The position numbers were made by a program, and so were the translations under genes. A model generated the notes under the pieces. It was not told where the DNA came from. It ran no database searches and worked only from the letters and a program-made list of their open reading frames with translations. A stretch of DNA of 64,000 nucleotides. Origin: Acanthornis magna (Eukaryota; Chordata; Aves; Passeriformes; Acanthizidae). The stretch lies in contig JAWUZG010000013.1 in assembly GCA_036785705.1 (NCBI GenBank), positions 22,851,501 to 22,915,500 of the forward strand. The letters run 5' to 3'. Position 1 is the first letter of the stretch; every line of letters begins with the position of its first letter. Below are positions 36,248 through 47,823 of this stretch, one piece after another.

Positions 36248-36383
36248 TCAAGGAATCAAAGAATATCCTGAGTTGGAAGGGACCCACAGGGATCATCAAG
36301 TCCAGCTCCTGGCCCTGCACAGACACCCTGAGAGCCTTGTCCAAGCACTCCCTGAGCTCTGGCCAGATGGGCCTGTGACCACT
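36248..36383 (-). mobile_element. CR1 LINE fragment, minus strand
   Basis: The reverse complement of a CR1 3' end. Landmarks are AGAATATCCTGAGTTGGAAG, GGATCATCAAGTCCAGCTCC, TGGCCCTGCACAGACACC and GAGCTCTGGCCAGATGGGC. The 3' terminus is near 36248, where GAATCAAAGAAT corresponds to the decayed octamer end. The sequence differs from the 37.1-kb copy, so it belongs to another CR1 subfamily. Confidence 0.85.
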
Positions 36384-36389
36384 TCTGTC

Positions 36390-36960
36390 CTCATTTCTCA
36401 TTAATGAGACGGGAGGTTTATTTTAACAAAATTATTTTTCTTAGTGAATTCTGTTATTTCAGAGCTTTATGAAGAGCAAACACGACTGCTCTTTTGAAGC
36501 CACCATTTATATCATTATGCAACTGTATTGCAGATCTCTGTTACAGAGATTTTATGGTTTTCAGGACAAATCCTTCCATATGTAGAGACATGCATTCCCA
36601 AGAAATGTATTTGTTTGAAGTCACTGTGTTTTCTGGAAAACCTCAAGTCAGTTATGAAGATTAAGTGGCTCATTATCATTTTGAAGTACTATATGGGATC
36701 AAGGGGTGTTAAAGACATTCTCTGAAGAAAGCTTATTGCTGGGGCATTTCAGGCTGAGGTTGCAATGAAAGTTGACCTAATTAGACAATTTATAGATATT
36801 CAGTTACCTAATTAAAATTGGCTGCACTGTAAGTGCCAAAAAAAATACCTTTTTACCTCCCCTCTGCCAAGTCTTCTGTTTGGAAATTTATTATGTTTTA
36901 AAACATCACGAGAGCAGCATTCCAGGTTTATTTTTCAAGGCTACTTCATTTTAAAGTCAT
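36390..36960. promoter_or_regulatory. AT-rich block resembling a conserved noncoding element
   Basis: Long AT-rich sequence between two CR1 copies. It contains a 7-bp inverted repeat (AAGAGCA at 36472-36478 and TGCTCTT at 36487-36493) and TAATTAGAC/CTAATTAAAA motifs near 36780-36815. There are no simple repeats or CpG clusters. Confidence 0.2.
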
Positions 36961-37124
36961 CACAGTGCACTTCAAACAAGGTGGAATTGCAGTCTCACAA
37001 AGGTATTTCCAGGTTGCAGAGCAGCTCAGGAGATCAGCTGCCACAGCTCACCCTGTGTGGACTGAAGCACCTGAAGGCACAGCAGACTCCCAAGGGATTG
37101 ATTATTTTAATCCATTTCATTCAG

Positions 37125-37515
37125 GGATTCTGTGGAATTCCAGAATGGTTTGGGTTGGAAAGGACCTTAAAGACCACCTAGTTCCACATCCCTATCACAG
37201 GTAGGGAGACCTTCCTCTACACCAGATTGCTCCAAGCCCTCTCCAGCCTGGCCTTGACAGCCCTTTCCATGAAGAAATTTTCCCTAATAACGAACCCAAA
37301 TGTCCCCTAGCCCATCTTGAGGCTGTATCTTCTTATCCTGCCTCTGTTCCCTGGGAGCAGAGCTCAACCCCCCTGGCTGTCCCCTCCTGTCAGGAGTTGT
37401 GCAGAGCCACAAGGTTCCCCCTGAGCCTCCTTTTCTCCAGGCTGAGCGCCCCCACTCCTCATCAGACTTGTGCTCCACACCCTTCTCCAGCTCTGTTGCC
37501 CTCCTTTGGACACAG
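37125..37515 (-). mobile_element. CR1 LINE fragment, minus strand (longest copy)
   Basis: The best-preserved CR1 here, in reverse complement. It starts at the 3' terminus (GATTCTGTGGAATTCCAGAA), then GGTTTGGGTTGGAAAGGACC, the CCAACC-type middle, CTCCTTTTCTCCAGGCTGAG, and CTCTGTTGCCCTCCTTTGGA. The match weakens after about 37515, although related C-rich sequence continues to about 37600. It covers part of the ORF2 C-terminus and the 3' UTR and encodes nothing intact. Confidence 0.92.
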
Positions 37516-39384
37516 GCCTGGGATCATATCAGCCCTGGGCTCCTCCTCCAGCTCTGCAGCTGGTCCATTAAGTTGGTCAGTTCCCCTTTCCAGTGCCTTT
37601 TTGCTCATTTGTGTTTAGGGAAGTCAGCTTGGAAGTCTGGCTGGAAATGGGCATTACATATGGAGTAGTTTATTTTGGAAGCTCTGACAGATATAGTCGA
37701 TACTGTGAGCTCAATGTGGTTTTATGTTTAGCACTGGCACTGTGACTATTCTAACCTTCTCAGGTGAAGTGTGTGCAAAAGGGCACGAGCCACATAATGA
37801 GGAGAAACAGGTTGTCTCACTGGGGGAACGGCCTGGTGCAGATGTAAGTTATGGGCCTCTCGTCAGTCTAGTGAATGACCCTGTTTAAAACCCAGCCGTT
37901 TCCTTGGCAGAAGGAGCTGGTGGGGTCACGCACTCGCTCTGGCCGCAGGTGCTCCGTGAGCAGCTTCGACAGCAAATGCTGCCAGGGACCTTTCTGATAA
38001 GCAGCTATTCTGTAACATAATCTCTAACATTTAATACTGCGAAAGCAGCAGCTGACAGAGTGGATTAACCCAGCATTTGAGGAATGAGCATTATTTCCTC
38101 TGCACTGCACTCTGTGGGGAGCCGAGGCCAAGCCTTCCCAAGGGCATCAGCCTGAGATGCTTGGATCCATGTCCAGTTTGGCTGGCCAAGGAGGAAATAA
38201 AATATCCTGGCTGATGTTTTACTCCAGTTCTCCCAGAATTTGGCAGCTGATGGGATCACAGTGAAACAACAAAGGGCAGCTGAGCAAAGGGCAGCAGAGT
38301 TGAAATGGGATGGAAGAACTGCAGCCTTGGAGCATCAGGAGCCCGTGGCAGAGGCTCCTCTGTGGGAGAACAGGCATGAGTAGGGGACACCCTGCAGTCT
38401 CTAGCTCAGCGTGGCTGCTGAACAGCCCCAGGAGCTCCCAGCCCAGCACTGCTCTGTGTGACCAAACCCCCAACGCTGGGTTGTCAGCAGCACTTTGTGA
38501 AAACTGTACCTGGTGCTCTGCCTGCTCCTCACACCAGATTTCTTGGTGCTGAAGAGTGGGTTTGGGAGAAGGATGCACTGGTAGCTGGAGACAGGAGGAT
38601 GCTGACAGCAAGCAGCCAAGCCAGGAGCATTGATTTCCTGAAGCTGCCTAGCAGCGTGCATGGAATCTGCATTGTTTGGAGGCCTTCTGTAAACAGTCAG
38701 CTATAATTTGTCTGATTTTAGCAAGACACTTTAAAATTTGATTTTCTATTTGACAGCAGTAATGGTTGTGCAATTTACAGTGGAAATACCCCTTTTATTC
38801 TGAAAAGTGCCTTCCTAGCTTTTATTTGAGAGCTTGGTACACGGCAGCCCCTGTGGAAGACCTAGATTTAGAAAAGACCTGGAAATTTTGCTCTGTCCTT
38901 CAGCCCCGAAGGAGGTGCCTGTCTGAGGGAGCTGAGGCCAGTAGGATGGGTACCCGCTTGGCCAGGATAACAGGACACAGTGAGAAGGGACTAAAAGCAG
39001 GCTTAATGCTGAAACATCCAGCTGGTGTTTCTAATCTGCAGTGCATTATATTGATCCCCTGAACAGCGGTGTGGGGCTATAAAGCCCTTTATGTAACACT
39101 TGAGGAGGAAGAAATTACCCCTGAGTGCGGCTCCTCCCCAGCCAGGAGGAAGGGGCATTGTCAGATATCGGCTGGGTGATGTGGTGGGAAAAGGGCAGCA
39201 GGGGCTTGTGGAGGGAAACGATTCCCTGTAAGTCCATTGAGGTCTCTGAAAGTGTCAGTGGGAGAGAGGAGGTGCTCTGTTTGGTAGTGTGCACCTGGAT
39301 TTCAAACAGCTTTTAGTGGTTCTGCATCCAAAGGCTATAGCTGATGTCAGCTGCAGTTCCCAGTGGAAAGAGAGAGTTGGTGTT

Positions 39385-39577
39385 AAAAGATAAAAAAGCA
39401 AAGCAAACAAAACCAAACAAAAAACCCCCCAAAAAACAAACAAAACCCCTCAAACAAACAATAAACCCCAAAAAACAAACAAACAAACAAAAAAACAGGA
39501 AAAAGCCCCCAAACAACAAAAAAACCTCAAAAACAACAACAGGGGGGAAAAAACAAACAAACAAACAAAAAAAACGA
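39385..39577. repeat. A-rich low-complexity tract (AAAC)n-like
   Basis: About 190 bp made almost only of A and C, with recurring CAAACAAAC and short CCCC runs and one GGGGGG at about 39542. It looks like an expanded A-rich microsatellite. The reverse complement is a GTTTGTTT/GGGG tract giving Phe/Leu/Gly-rich frames that are not credible genes. Confidence 0.9.
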
Positions 39578-40589
39578 AAGCCAGAAAACTGTAAGAATGG
39601 GAGAGTGAGGTGCCACTGCCGACTCACCGTAACACAGCCATATATGTGTCATCAGTCACAGCAAAGAAATACACTCAAAGAGGGCAAAAAGAGAGGCAGA
39701 ATATAGGATGATGAGAGAAGTTAGAGGCAGCAGCAGCTTGTGGGATGGCTGTGGCCAGTTGTGGAAGAACTGTTGGCATTGCTGAGAATGCTCTGTCACC
39801 CCCAGCTTGATCCTGACCCATCATTGCAAGGGCAGGTGAAATGCCAGGGAAATGCTGACTGGGAAGGAGCTGCACTGCTCCCTCCTCTCCACTCCAGGAC
39901 ATCATAGGGTCACAAAATCATAAATAGTTTTTCCAGTCTGGCCTTCAAAATGCTGTATTTTATCCCAAAATACCAGTCCCGAGGGCACAGCTTTCTGTCC
40001 CGTGCCCCAGCCAGGGACTCCGTGCCATGCCCAGGGGCTGTCACACTCCTTTTGTCTCCTGGCACGTGTGCCATCTCTCCCCCTGTGACAGTGCTGAGCA
40101 TTTCTGATAGAATTGCCCACATACCCTGTTTGCATATTCGTTTTTAGGCCATTGTTAACAATAAGTTTTCTCCTTGTGTAACACGTCCCAAGTTTTTCAC
40201 TTCCTAAAATCCTGGAGGACACTCGCAATAATGTCAGCGTGATCCAAGACGAGGATCTGGCAGACCGTGGTGCTTTGATTTCTGGAAATCCAGGAACACT
40301 TTACACTGACACCGTGTGCAGATGTCTGCAGGGGGACAGCGTTGTCCCGTCCCGTAGCATCGGACGAGTCCTGATCCCAGAGCTGCTGGAAACAGGCGGC
40401 GGGCGGGGGCGAAATTATCTTTTCCATGCGAAACTGTTTGTGTTTCCGCAGGCAGAGGGAGTCTGAGCCCGAACAGCCAAAACCTTCATTGGGCTGACTT
40501 GCTTCATTGTTTTGCCCTGATTTCCAAAGACTTGTGTAGGAGGAAGAAAAAGTTGACGAAAACAAACACAGACAAGGCAGCAGCCCTCG
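39578..40589. other. Unique noncoding sequence, no gene seen
   Basis: No coding or repeat family was recognised. A faint CR1-like ATCATAGGGTCACAAAATCA stretch at about 39901 was not strong enough to call. GC content rises toward the CpG-rich block that follows. Confidence 0.5.
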
Positions 40590-41225
40590 CTGCGCTCGCT
40601 GCCGGCGCGCCGTGCCGCAGAGCCGCGGGGAGCGCCGGCCGAGCCCCCGTGCCCGTGCCGGCCGAGCCCCCGTGCCCGTGCCGGCCGAGCCCCCCGTGCC
40701 CGTGCCTGCCGAGCCCCCGTACCCGTGCCGGCCTCGGGCTCGGTGCCCCCGGCCGAGCCCCCGTGCCCGTGCCTGCCGAGCCCCCGTGCCCGTGCCTGCC
40801 GAGCCCCCGTGCCCGTGCCGGCCGAGCCCCCGTGCCCGTGCCTGCCGAGCCCCCGTGCCCGTGCCTGCCGAGCCCCCGTGCCCGTGCCTGCCGAGCCCCC
40901 CGTGCCCGTGCCGGCCGAGCCCCCCGTGCCCGTGCCTGCCGAGCCCCCGTGCCCGTGCCTGCCGAGCCCCCGTGCCCGTGCCGGCCTCGGGCTCGGTGCC
41001 CCCGGCCCAGCCCCCCGTGCCCGTGCGGGCCGAGCCCCCCGTGCCCGTGCGGGCCGAGCCCCCGTGCCCGTACCGGCCTCGGGCTCGGTGCCCCCGGCCC
41101 AGCCCCGCATGCCTGTGCCAGCCGCGGCTGCCCACCGGCGCCCGGCCACCTCCCCTGCCCCTTCCCCTCTGCCCTCTGCTCTCTGCCCTCTGCCCTGCCC
41201 CGTCCGTGCCCCGGTCCCCGAAACC
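40590..41225. promoter_or_regulatory. CpG-rich block, largely a minisatellite
   Basis: Very CpG-dense sequence. Most of its length is the 23-bp array, with non-repetitive CpG-rich shoulders at about 40590-40634 and 41119-41225. It may be a CpG island invaded by the array, or the array itself may produce the CpG density. Confidence 0.35.
40635..41118. repeat. 23-bp C-rich minisatellite, about 20 units
   Basis: Repeating core GCCGAGCCCCCGTGCCCGTG followed by CCG or CCT. The period is 23 bp, or 24 where an extra C is present. Related segments reading CCTCGGGCTCGGTGCCCCCG interrupt the array near 40732, 40982 and 41076, suggesting a higher-order rhythm. CpG is well preserved. Long Pro/Arg/Ala-rich frames on both strands are products of the repeat. 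Confidence 0.95.
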
Positions 41226-41489
41226 CCGGCTGTCGCTGTATTTTTTAGCTTCATTTTGTGCTGCTTCTTCCCGATGGGAAGCGAGGACTTAGTAAATCTC
41301 CCTGAACAGATGGAAAGTCTGATTCCACCCTTCAGCAGAGAAGGAGTCGGGAGCAGCGTCCCATCCTGTTGGAGGGCAGAGCTGGTGGGAGGATGCTGAG
41401 AGATGTCTTTGCAAACAGAGCACAGCCCTATAGCCCCAGTACAGACTACCATGGACATAGGAAAAATTGCCAAATAAGTAGGTCCTTAA

Positions 41490-41543
41490 GATTTTCTTTT
41501 CTTGAATGGAACTGCATTCAGGTTTTATCTCCAAGGATTTTCT
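41490..41543 (+). repeat. Local direct repeat, copy 1
   Basis: It shares TTTTCTT…GGAACTGCA and the exact TTTTATCTCCAAGGATTT with copy 2, about 294 bp downstream in the same orientation. The flanks do not align obviously. It could be a small segmental duplication or the ends of an unrecognised old element. Confidence 0.65.
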
Positions 41544-41784
41544 TAGATGAAGAGCAAATTCTGCTGAGCTGCTGAGCTGCCAGGAACAAGTTTGAGCAGT
41601 AAGTGTTAAACCCTACCAGGGCGACTCTGAAGTAGGCTGTTCACGGCTCTTTTCCAGGCACTTACAGGCACACCAACAGCTGAGGACAAGCCATGTCAGG
41701 GGTTTATGTGCTATAAACAAGGAATGGGCAATAAATTGCCAGACAGAGCAGTTCAGCTGCCACAGCAAAACCTTCAGTGATTGG

Positions 41785-41837
41785 GCTTTTCTTCTTTTCT
41801 GAAAGGAACTGCAAATTTTATCTCCAAGGATTTACCT
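41785..41837 (+). repeat. Local direct repeat, copy 2
   Basis: Partner of the segment at 41490-41543. The shared 18-base block TTTTATCTCCAAGGATTT is identical and the upstream GGAACTGCA is conserved, with small spacing differences. Confidence 0.65.
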
Positions 41838-42790
41838 TCTATGCATTAGGGATTTGCAGATCATAAAGGGGAGTAGAGAGGGGGAAATCACTCACTCCCA
41901 GCCTGAACTCAGTCCTGACACCTCACACTGGCTGTGAGCAGGGAGCAAGTACAGAGGGCAAAGAACAAGTCCCAGATCTCTTCCCAAATCTGTGGCTGTG
42001 AACAGACCTTGTGTTCATATCCTACAATGTCCCAGAGACTCCAAGGAAGTTGTGACTGAGTGTTCCTTTCACACATTGATGATTTTTTTGGTAACTGTAA
42101 AATGTAGCAAAAAGCATAAATAACATCATGAACTGTAAGGGTGGGCCATTGGACATCTGAAAAGTGTTCTCCCCTTTGAAATTCAGTGGAGATTGTCTTA
42201 GCAGAACATTTTGAAGTGATAAAAATAGTGATGCCAATTCTTAGGATGTAAACATTGAAAAAATACCATTTTTCTCTACATCAGTATTGATAAACATGTC
42301 TTGAAAAGCTGTAACACTAAAGGTTAAAAAGTAAAATTAACTTGTGCCTATGAAATTCACTTGTTTTAATTTATGTTTATTCTTTTAAAACAGCCATAAA
42401 AAGCTTCTTGTCATAATTTATTCTTGAAATGAGTCTTGCCTTGAGAGTTTCCATAGTTACAGATGTTTCTGGGTTTGTAATGTTTGCACAATTGACATTT
42501 ACTGCACAGCAAAAACCTCTAATTGATTTTTCTACCTGGGGAGGAGAACACAAGTGCTAGGCGATACACACGGTGTCCAATTGTCAGGTTCTGGGTGACT
42601 TGGTGCTGCAGCCAAAGGTCTGGAAAGGGCAAAACTCATAAATAATGTGACAAGTCACAAGATTGTCAGAGAAGAGCAGTGGTGGAGGGGGCAGCTGGCA
42701 CCAACCCACCGAGCCCCAGTTCTGCTGGGACTGTCCCATGTGTGTGACATTCCTGCAGCTCTCGCCTGGCACCTAGCAGTGGCGTGGCCC

Positions 42791-43600
42791 TGCACCCAAC
42801 ACCCAGCACTCTGCACCCAGGACCGAGCACCGAGCACCCAGCTCTCTGTACTGAGCACTGAGCACCCAACACCCTGCACTCAGGACCAAGCACCGAGCAC
42901 TGAGCACCGAGCACCGAGCACCGAGCACTGAGCACCGAGCACCGAGCACCGAGCACCCAGCTCTGTACTGAGCACTGAGCACCCAACACTCTGTACTCAG
43001 GACTGAGCACCGAGCACCCAGCTCCCTGTACTGAGCACTGAGCACCCAACACTGCACCCAGGACCGAGCACTGAGCACCGAGCACTGAGCACCGAGCACC
43101 GAGCACCAAGCACTGAGCACCCAGCTCTCTGTACTGAGCACTGAGCACCCAGCACTCTGCACCCAGGATCGAGCACCGAGCACCGAGCACTGAGCACCCA
43201 GCACTCTGCACCCAGGATCGAGCACCGAGCACCAAGCACTGAGCACCCAGCTCTCTGTACTGAGCACTGAGCACCCAGCACTCTGCACCCAGGATCGAGC
43301 ACCGAGCACCGAGCACTGAGCACCCAACACTCTGCACCCAGGATCGAGCACCGAGCACCAAGCACTGAGCACCCAGCTCTCTGTACTGAGCACTGAGCAC
43401 CCAACACTCTGCACCCAGGATCGAGCACCGAGCACCGAGCACTGAGCACCCAACACTCTGCACCCAGGATCGAGCACCGAGCACCAAGCACTGAGCACCC
43501 AGCTCTCTGTACTGAGCACTGAGCACCCAACACTCTGCACCCAGGATCGAGCACTGAGCACCCAGCTCCCTGTACTGAGCTCCCAGCACTCTGCACCAGA
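42791..43600. repeat. Nested minisatellite: 7-bp units in a 126-bp higher-order repeat
   Basis: The basic unit is GAGCACC or GAGCACT (7 bp), interspersed with CAGCTCTCTGTACT and CACTCTGCACCCAGGATC segments. CTCTCTGTACT recurs at 43125, 43251, 43377 and 43503, an exact 126-bp period (18 x 7). The left part (42791-43100) is less regular. Because 126 is a multiple of 3, the reverse frames repeat every 42 residues with Cys/Leu/Gly-rich peptides, but the same is true of several frames at once. Confidence 0.96.
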
Positions 43601-44079
43601 TGCTGTGCTCCAGACACGAGGGTACCAAGTTTGGCTCATATGAAGCATTCCAAAACTAAAAATCCTACATCTGAAATAAAGGAAATAGTGCAGGGAGAGG
43701 GGAAAGAATGGGGAGAGGTGCAAAGAAACCCTGGAAGGTGTCTGCAGCGATGACACAATCCAATAAACTCAAACATAACTTGAGGGTCCTGATTCCCAAC
43801 CTGCTCATGCTGCAGGCTCTTTGGGATGGCAGAGAAGTCCTTTCCACACTGTTTATTCAGCACGGCTGGGTGTTTGCCAGGCTAGAGGGTAAACTGAAGG
43901 TCTAAACTAACAATCCAAAACCAGCTTGCCCAGCCCCTCCCTGACACCCAGCACTGCCCCCCATCTGGTGTGTGCCCCCCTGTCCATGGCTGTCACTGCA
44001 CAGTCTCCGCTCCCCCACAGCCAAACAGCCATTGCTGGTCACCCACCAGTACACCTTGCAGGGAGTTCAACTGACTGAA

Positions 44080-44620
44080 AACGCTATCAAAAAAGAAGTA
44101 TTTTCACTATTATTTTTTTTAATTACATTTTTAAGTGTTGGCCCTAAGTTAGTAATATTGACAGCAATATATAGGTCCTAACAGTGAAGATATGGATATA
44201 TAGTGCATTAATTTTCTCAGCTGTCTTGTTCCATTTTCAAAATAATGGGAAATGATGACTCATGCTGGGGAGAAACAGCATCAATTTATACTGAGAAAAG
44301 TAAATTCATTCTCCACTGACATAGCTCATGGGACTGTCACTTCCGTAAAACACGTGAACTCTCTTTTCAAATGTAATCCCATTTTCTAAAAACGCCTCTC
44401 ACTAGAATGTTATTTTTCCTTCTTCCCTGGCTGTTTGGTTATTTTCAACTACTTTTAATCAGGCAACAATAGGATCAGGAGAGAAGTATCTGGAGGAGAA
44501 AACGACGTGGATTAAAGCATTAGGGCTGTAGCAAATCAGAAAAGATTAGGAATTTCAATTTATAGTCGCAGAGGCTAATGCCAGTGAGAACTGCAAGAGC
44601 AGTTTAATGGCCTGATGTGA
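44080..44620. promoter_or_regulatory. AT-rich block resembling a conserved noncoding element
   Basis: An AT-rich stretch of over 500 bp without simple repeats. It includes TTTAATTACATTTTTAAG, GATGACTCATGCTG (an AP-1-like TGACTCA at 44256-44262) and AATTTATAGTCGC motifs. It could be an enhancer or merely AT-rich DNA. Confidence 0.2.
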
Positions 44621-47577
44621 ACACCATCAGGTTAAACTTCTTGTGAGCTTAAATCCATTTTCCTCATCTCCCATTGCTACCCAAATACTACATTTTTTTG
44701 CTGTTTTGAGGAGATTCAGACCATGAGATAAAAGCATATTGTGTAAAGAGACACATGGTGTGATTTGTGGGATAACTCCTGCTGAGAGGCTGTTGAGGGT
44801 TGTTCTGAGCTCCAGTGACCAGGCACTGGGGCTGTCAGGGTTTCCTGTCTGTCAGGGGCTGCAGCCCTGAGAATGTCTCAGACAGCCTTTTCTGCAAACC
44901 TTATTCCTGTGTAAAGCTTTAGTGATAACAGAAATTACTTCTAAAAAGTATTAAATATAGTCAGAAAAGTGCACAAACTTGAGCTGGATTTGAGGGTACT
45001 TTAAGAATGAAAAGACATTTTTCATGGAGTGGCAACAGGAACTTGTTTCCTGCATGGAGAGTTTACTGGAAGCCCACAGGGCTCATAAACTCAGTGGGGT
45101 TGGATATTAACCATGACCATACAGCCTAACAGAAGGAATGGGGAACAGGAGCTAGAATAAAGGTGTTCCCATACAGAGTCCTGGTGGAAAGTGAAAAAAA
45201 CAACAAAACACAAAAGGTGATGGGGACTGACTTTGTGTGCCAGGTAGTGTGAGGGTTCTAGAGAGTGTCAGTAGAGCAAGAAGCACTTGAGTTTGTTGTG
45301 GGAAAAGAAGGGAGAGGGAGACAAAGGGAGGGGACAGTAAAACTGCTGTCATGCAGGTGTCCTGGGGGGCTGCAGTCGGGCTTTGGCCAGCACCAGGTGT
45401 TGGAATGCTGTCATGCTTTAGACCCCTCCTCAATCTCTTGTGTATCTCAAAATTCAAGCTTCTGAATAATCAGCAGCAACATTGCCAATAACAGCAAGGG
45501 CTAATTAAGATTTTCCTTTTCTGTTAATTTCTATTTTTCAGCTTCTACTCTTCAATTATAGCTGACAATTACACAGACCAGGTGGCTATTCTGTGGGTCG
45601 GGAACAAGCCCAGGTGAGCTGAGAGAAGTCGCATCTTGCCCAGGCGCTGCCGGTGGAACACGCGGCAGTAACTGCTGTGGCAGGAGGGCCTTAAGCCAAG
45701 GAGAGTTATGGAGCAGCCCCACATCAGACCCCAGCTGGAAGCACATTGCAGGTGACTGGCAGGAATCAAATCACCTGTCAGCAAGAAAATGACAGCAGTG
45801 GCTGCTGGGACCAATGCTGGTCTAGTGGCGCTCACTTCTCTGTCTCCTGTCCTCATCCCTCCTCACACTGGGCACGTGGCAAGGGCTGTGCTCCAGGCAT
45901 GGCTCAGAAACCCGCCGCCCCAGCAAAAAACGTCTGGAGCATTTCCAGTCCCACTTTCCCCACTGCTTCAAGCCTCGGATTTCAACCAGTGTTTATTTAA
46001 ATTGGTTGGTCATAGCAGAGTTAATTTGTTTGAAGGCTGAGCCAGAAACTCTTGGCAGCTGGACAGGAAAATCTCAAACAAACAAACAAAACCTCCTTAA
46101 ACTGCAGGCACTGCTTAATTCTTCAGTCTTAAGTACAAAACACCTTAGAGAAATCATCAGTTCTGTAGGAGTAACGAGGCCAGAGCTGTTTTGTTCCAAG
46201 ATACAGCCTTTGGGTTTTGGGAGGTTGTTGCTGTGGGCACAGTACCAACCTGGACCTGCTGGCACTGAGTCCCACAGAGCCCCGGGTTCCTTCCCCATGG
46301 GACGGGACATGAGTTGGGGCAGCCAAGCAGAAGCACAGAGCGTCTTTTCATGTGCATTAATAACAAGAAAAGAAATATCATAACCAGCCCTTTCCTGTCC
46401 ATTCTCCAGGAGCACAGCCTCATTTTGGCAATGGATGTGAGTGCATGCACACACAGAATCGAAATGGGAAACAAGCAGGTGAAATTGGCTAGATGAAAAC
46501 ATTTAGTATTTCCCTTTGGAGTGTTTACTACACAAATACCCAGGCTGTGGATTTCATGCTGATTTGATTACTGGTGCAGACTGAGATTGACACAATCGGA
46601 TTTTACACTGAGGTACCAAGAAAGTACTACAATAGCCAGTGATGCAGGGGAGTTTTTTCAGGAACCCAATCTCTGCCAGATCTGGGATAACCCTGTGTGG
46701 CACCGGGGACTCTGGGGAACTCCAGCTCTGCTACAGAGTTGAGCAAGGACTTGGTCTCCCAGACTGTGCTTCTCTCCCCGGCCAGGACAAACTCTGAGTG
46801 TTTTACCTGGCATGTGCTTGTTGAACCTGCACTTGGGAATCGCCAACAATGTGGACACAACAGAGTCCCTGGAAAGCTGGTTCTGCCATCAGCTGAACTT
46901 ACTGCTAATGGGTTTCCTTGTGTCTAAACCCAGCCTTTCTTGCCCCAAGTTAAGCACACTGGGTTTGTTCTGTTTGCTACAGGAGGTAGCCCATCCTCTG
47001 CCCTTTTCCAACATCTGTGAGAGTGCTCTAGGCCAGCTGTGTCTCCTGTGCTTGGCTCTTCAGCCTCAGTGACACGTTTCACCACCTGACCTGTGGCTTC
47101 TGGTCATCCATCCTGTCACTGGGATTTGAGATCTGCTGCCCTGCCCTTCCCTGCCCAGCCAATGTCCAGCCCAGGCAAGGCCAGCCCTGCCGGATAGTGA
47201 GCAGTTCCGTTCCTGCCCCAGCTGCCAGATTTGGGGGCAGTGTGGTTGTCTGCCAGAGTGGCCCCCTGTGATTTGCTCCTGCTCCATTTGCTGATGGCAG
47301 AGGGGAGCATGTGCTGTGCAGGGAGGGCTCTGTGGGAAGGCGGGCAGCACCTTCTGAGCATGGAGACCTGAGCCTTGGGCTGCCTGGCCAAGGCTGGCAC
47401 AATGACATCTGCAGGGTGGCACCAGCCATGGCCAGGCCCAGCGTGCGGCCATGCCACCACATCCTCCCCACACATCTCCGTCGACAATCCTGCTCCCGAG
47501 ATGCTTCAGGGGAAAACGCTGCTGATGCTGAAAAATCCTCACAATACTTGGTGATGCAGACAAGCATCTGTCAGGAT

Positions 47578-47600
47578 CCAGACTGAGAATCCCAGTCTGG
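47578..47600. repeat. Short perfect inverted repeat, 8-bp arms
   Basis: CCAGACTG (47578-47585) and CAGTCTGG (47593-47600) are exact reverse complements with a 7-nt loop. The element could form a small hairpin but may be chance. Confidence 0.6.
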
Positions 47601-47823
47601 TTTTACCTCTGCCCCAAGACATTTGAACAAAGTTTTCAGACGGAGAAGACTAATAAATCAAGACCGTAGTTCTCCAGGCCCCGCTCAAGGGAGCTGGTTA
47701 AAATTAGCAAGGAATGTGGGCTGGAGGAGCCCTCCCTTGCATCGCAGCGCCCAAAGCCACGGCGCCGCACCAGGCCCATCCTGGCTCTTCCAAAAAAGGC
47801 CATAAGCAGCGCTGGGCCCAGCG

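Larger units (their letters stand above)
35323..39384. other. Noncoding sequence with two CR1 copies, no gene seen
   Basis: Apart from the CR1 fragments at 36.25 and 37.13 kb and the small 10-bp repeat at 36.13 kb, no coding or RNA feature was recognised. AT-rich blocks lie at 36390-36960 and in parts of 38690-38790. Confidence 0.5.
41226..42790. other. Noncoding sequence, AT-rich in its second half
   Basis: No gene was recognised. It contains a dispersed pair of similar segments (41490-41543 and 41785-41837) and an AT-rich region at about 42040-42540. Confidence 0.5.
43601..47823. other. Unique noncoding sequence, no gene seen
   Basis: About 4.2 kb with no defended exon. It is AT-rich at 44080-44620 (candidate element listed) and about 44900-45000. 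A 12-bp palindrome GGGCTGCAGCCC lies at 44856-44867, and a short AAAC run at about 46076-46091. Frames at 47.07-47.57 kb on the minus strand show no recognised domain. Confidence 0.5.

Noticed and set aside
39895..39960. Possible decayed CR1 terminus (ATCATAGGGTCACAAAATCA)
   Set aside because: It resembles the terminal octamer region, but the downstream sequence does not match any CR1 part I can recall.
40197..41473. Arg/Ala/Gly- and Pro-rich frames of up to about 350 codons
   Set aside because: They come from the 23-bp CpG-rich array, which is open in frames on both strands.
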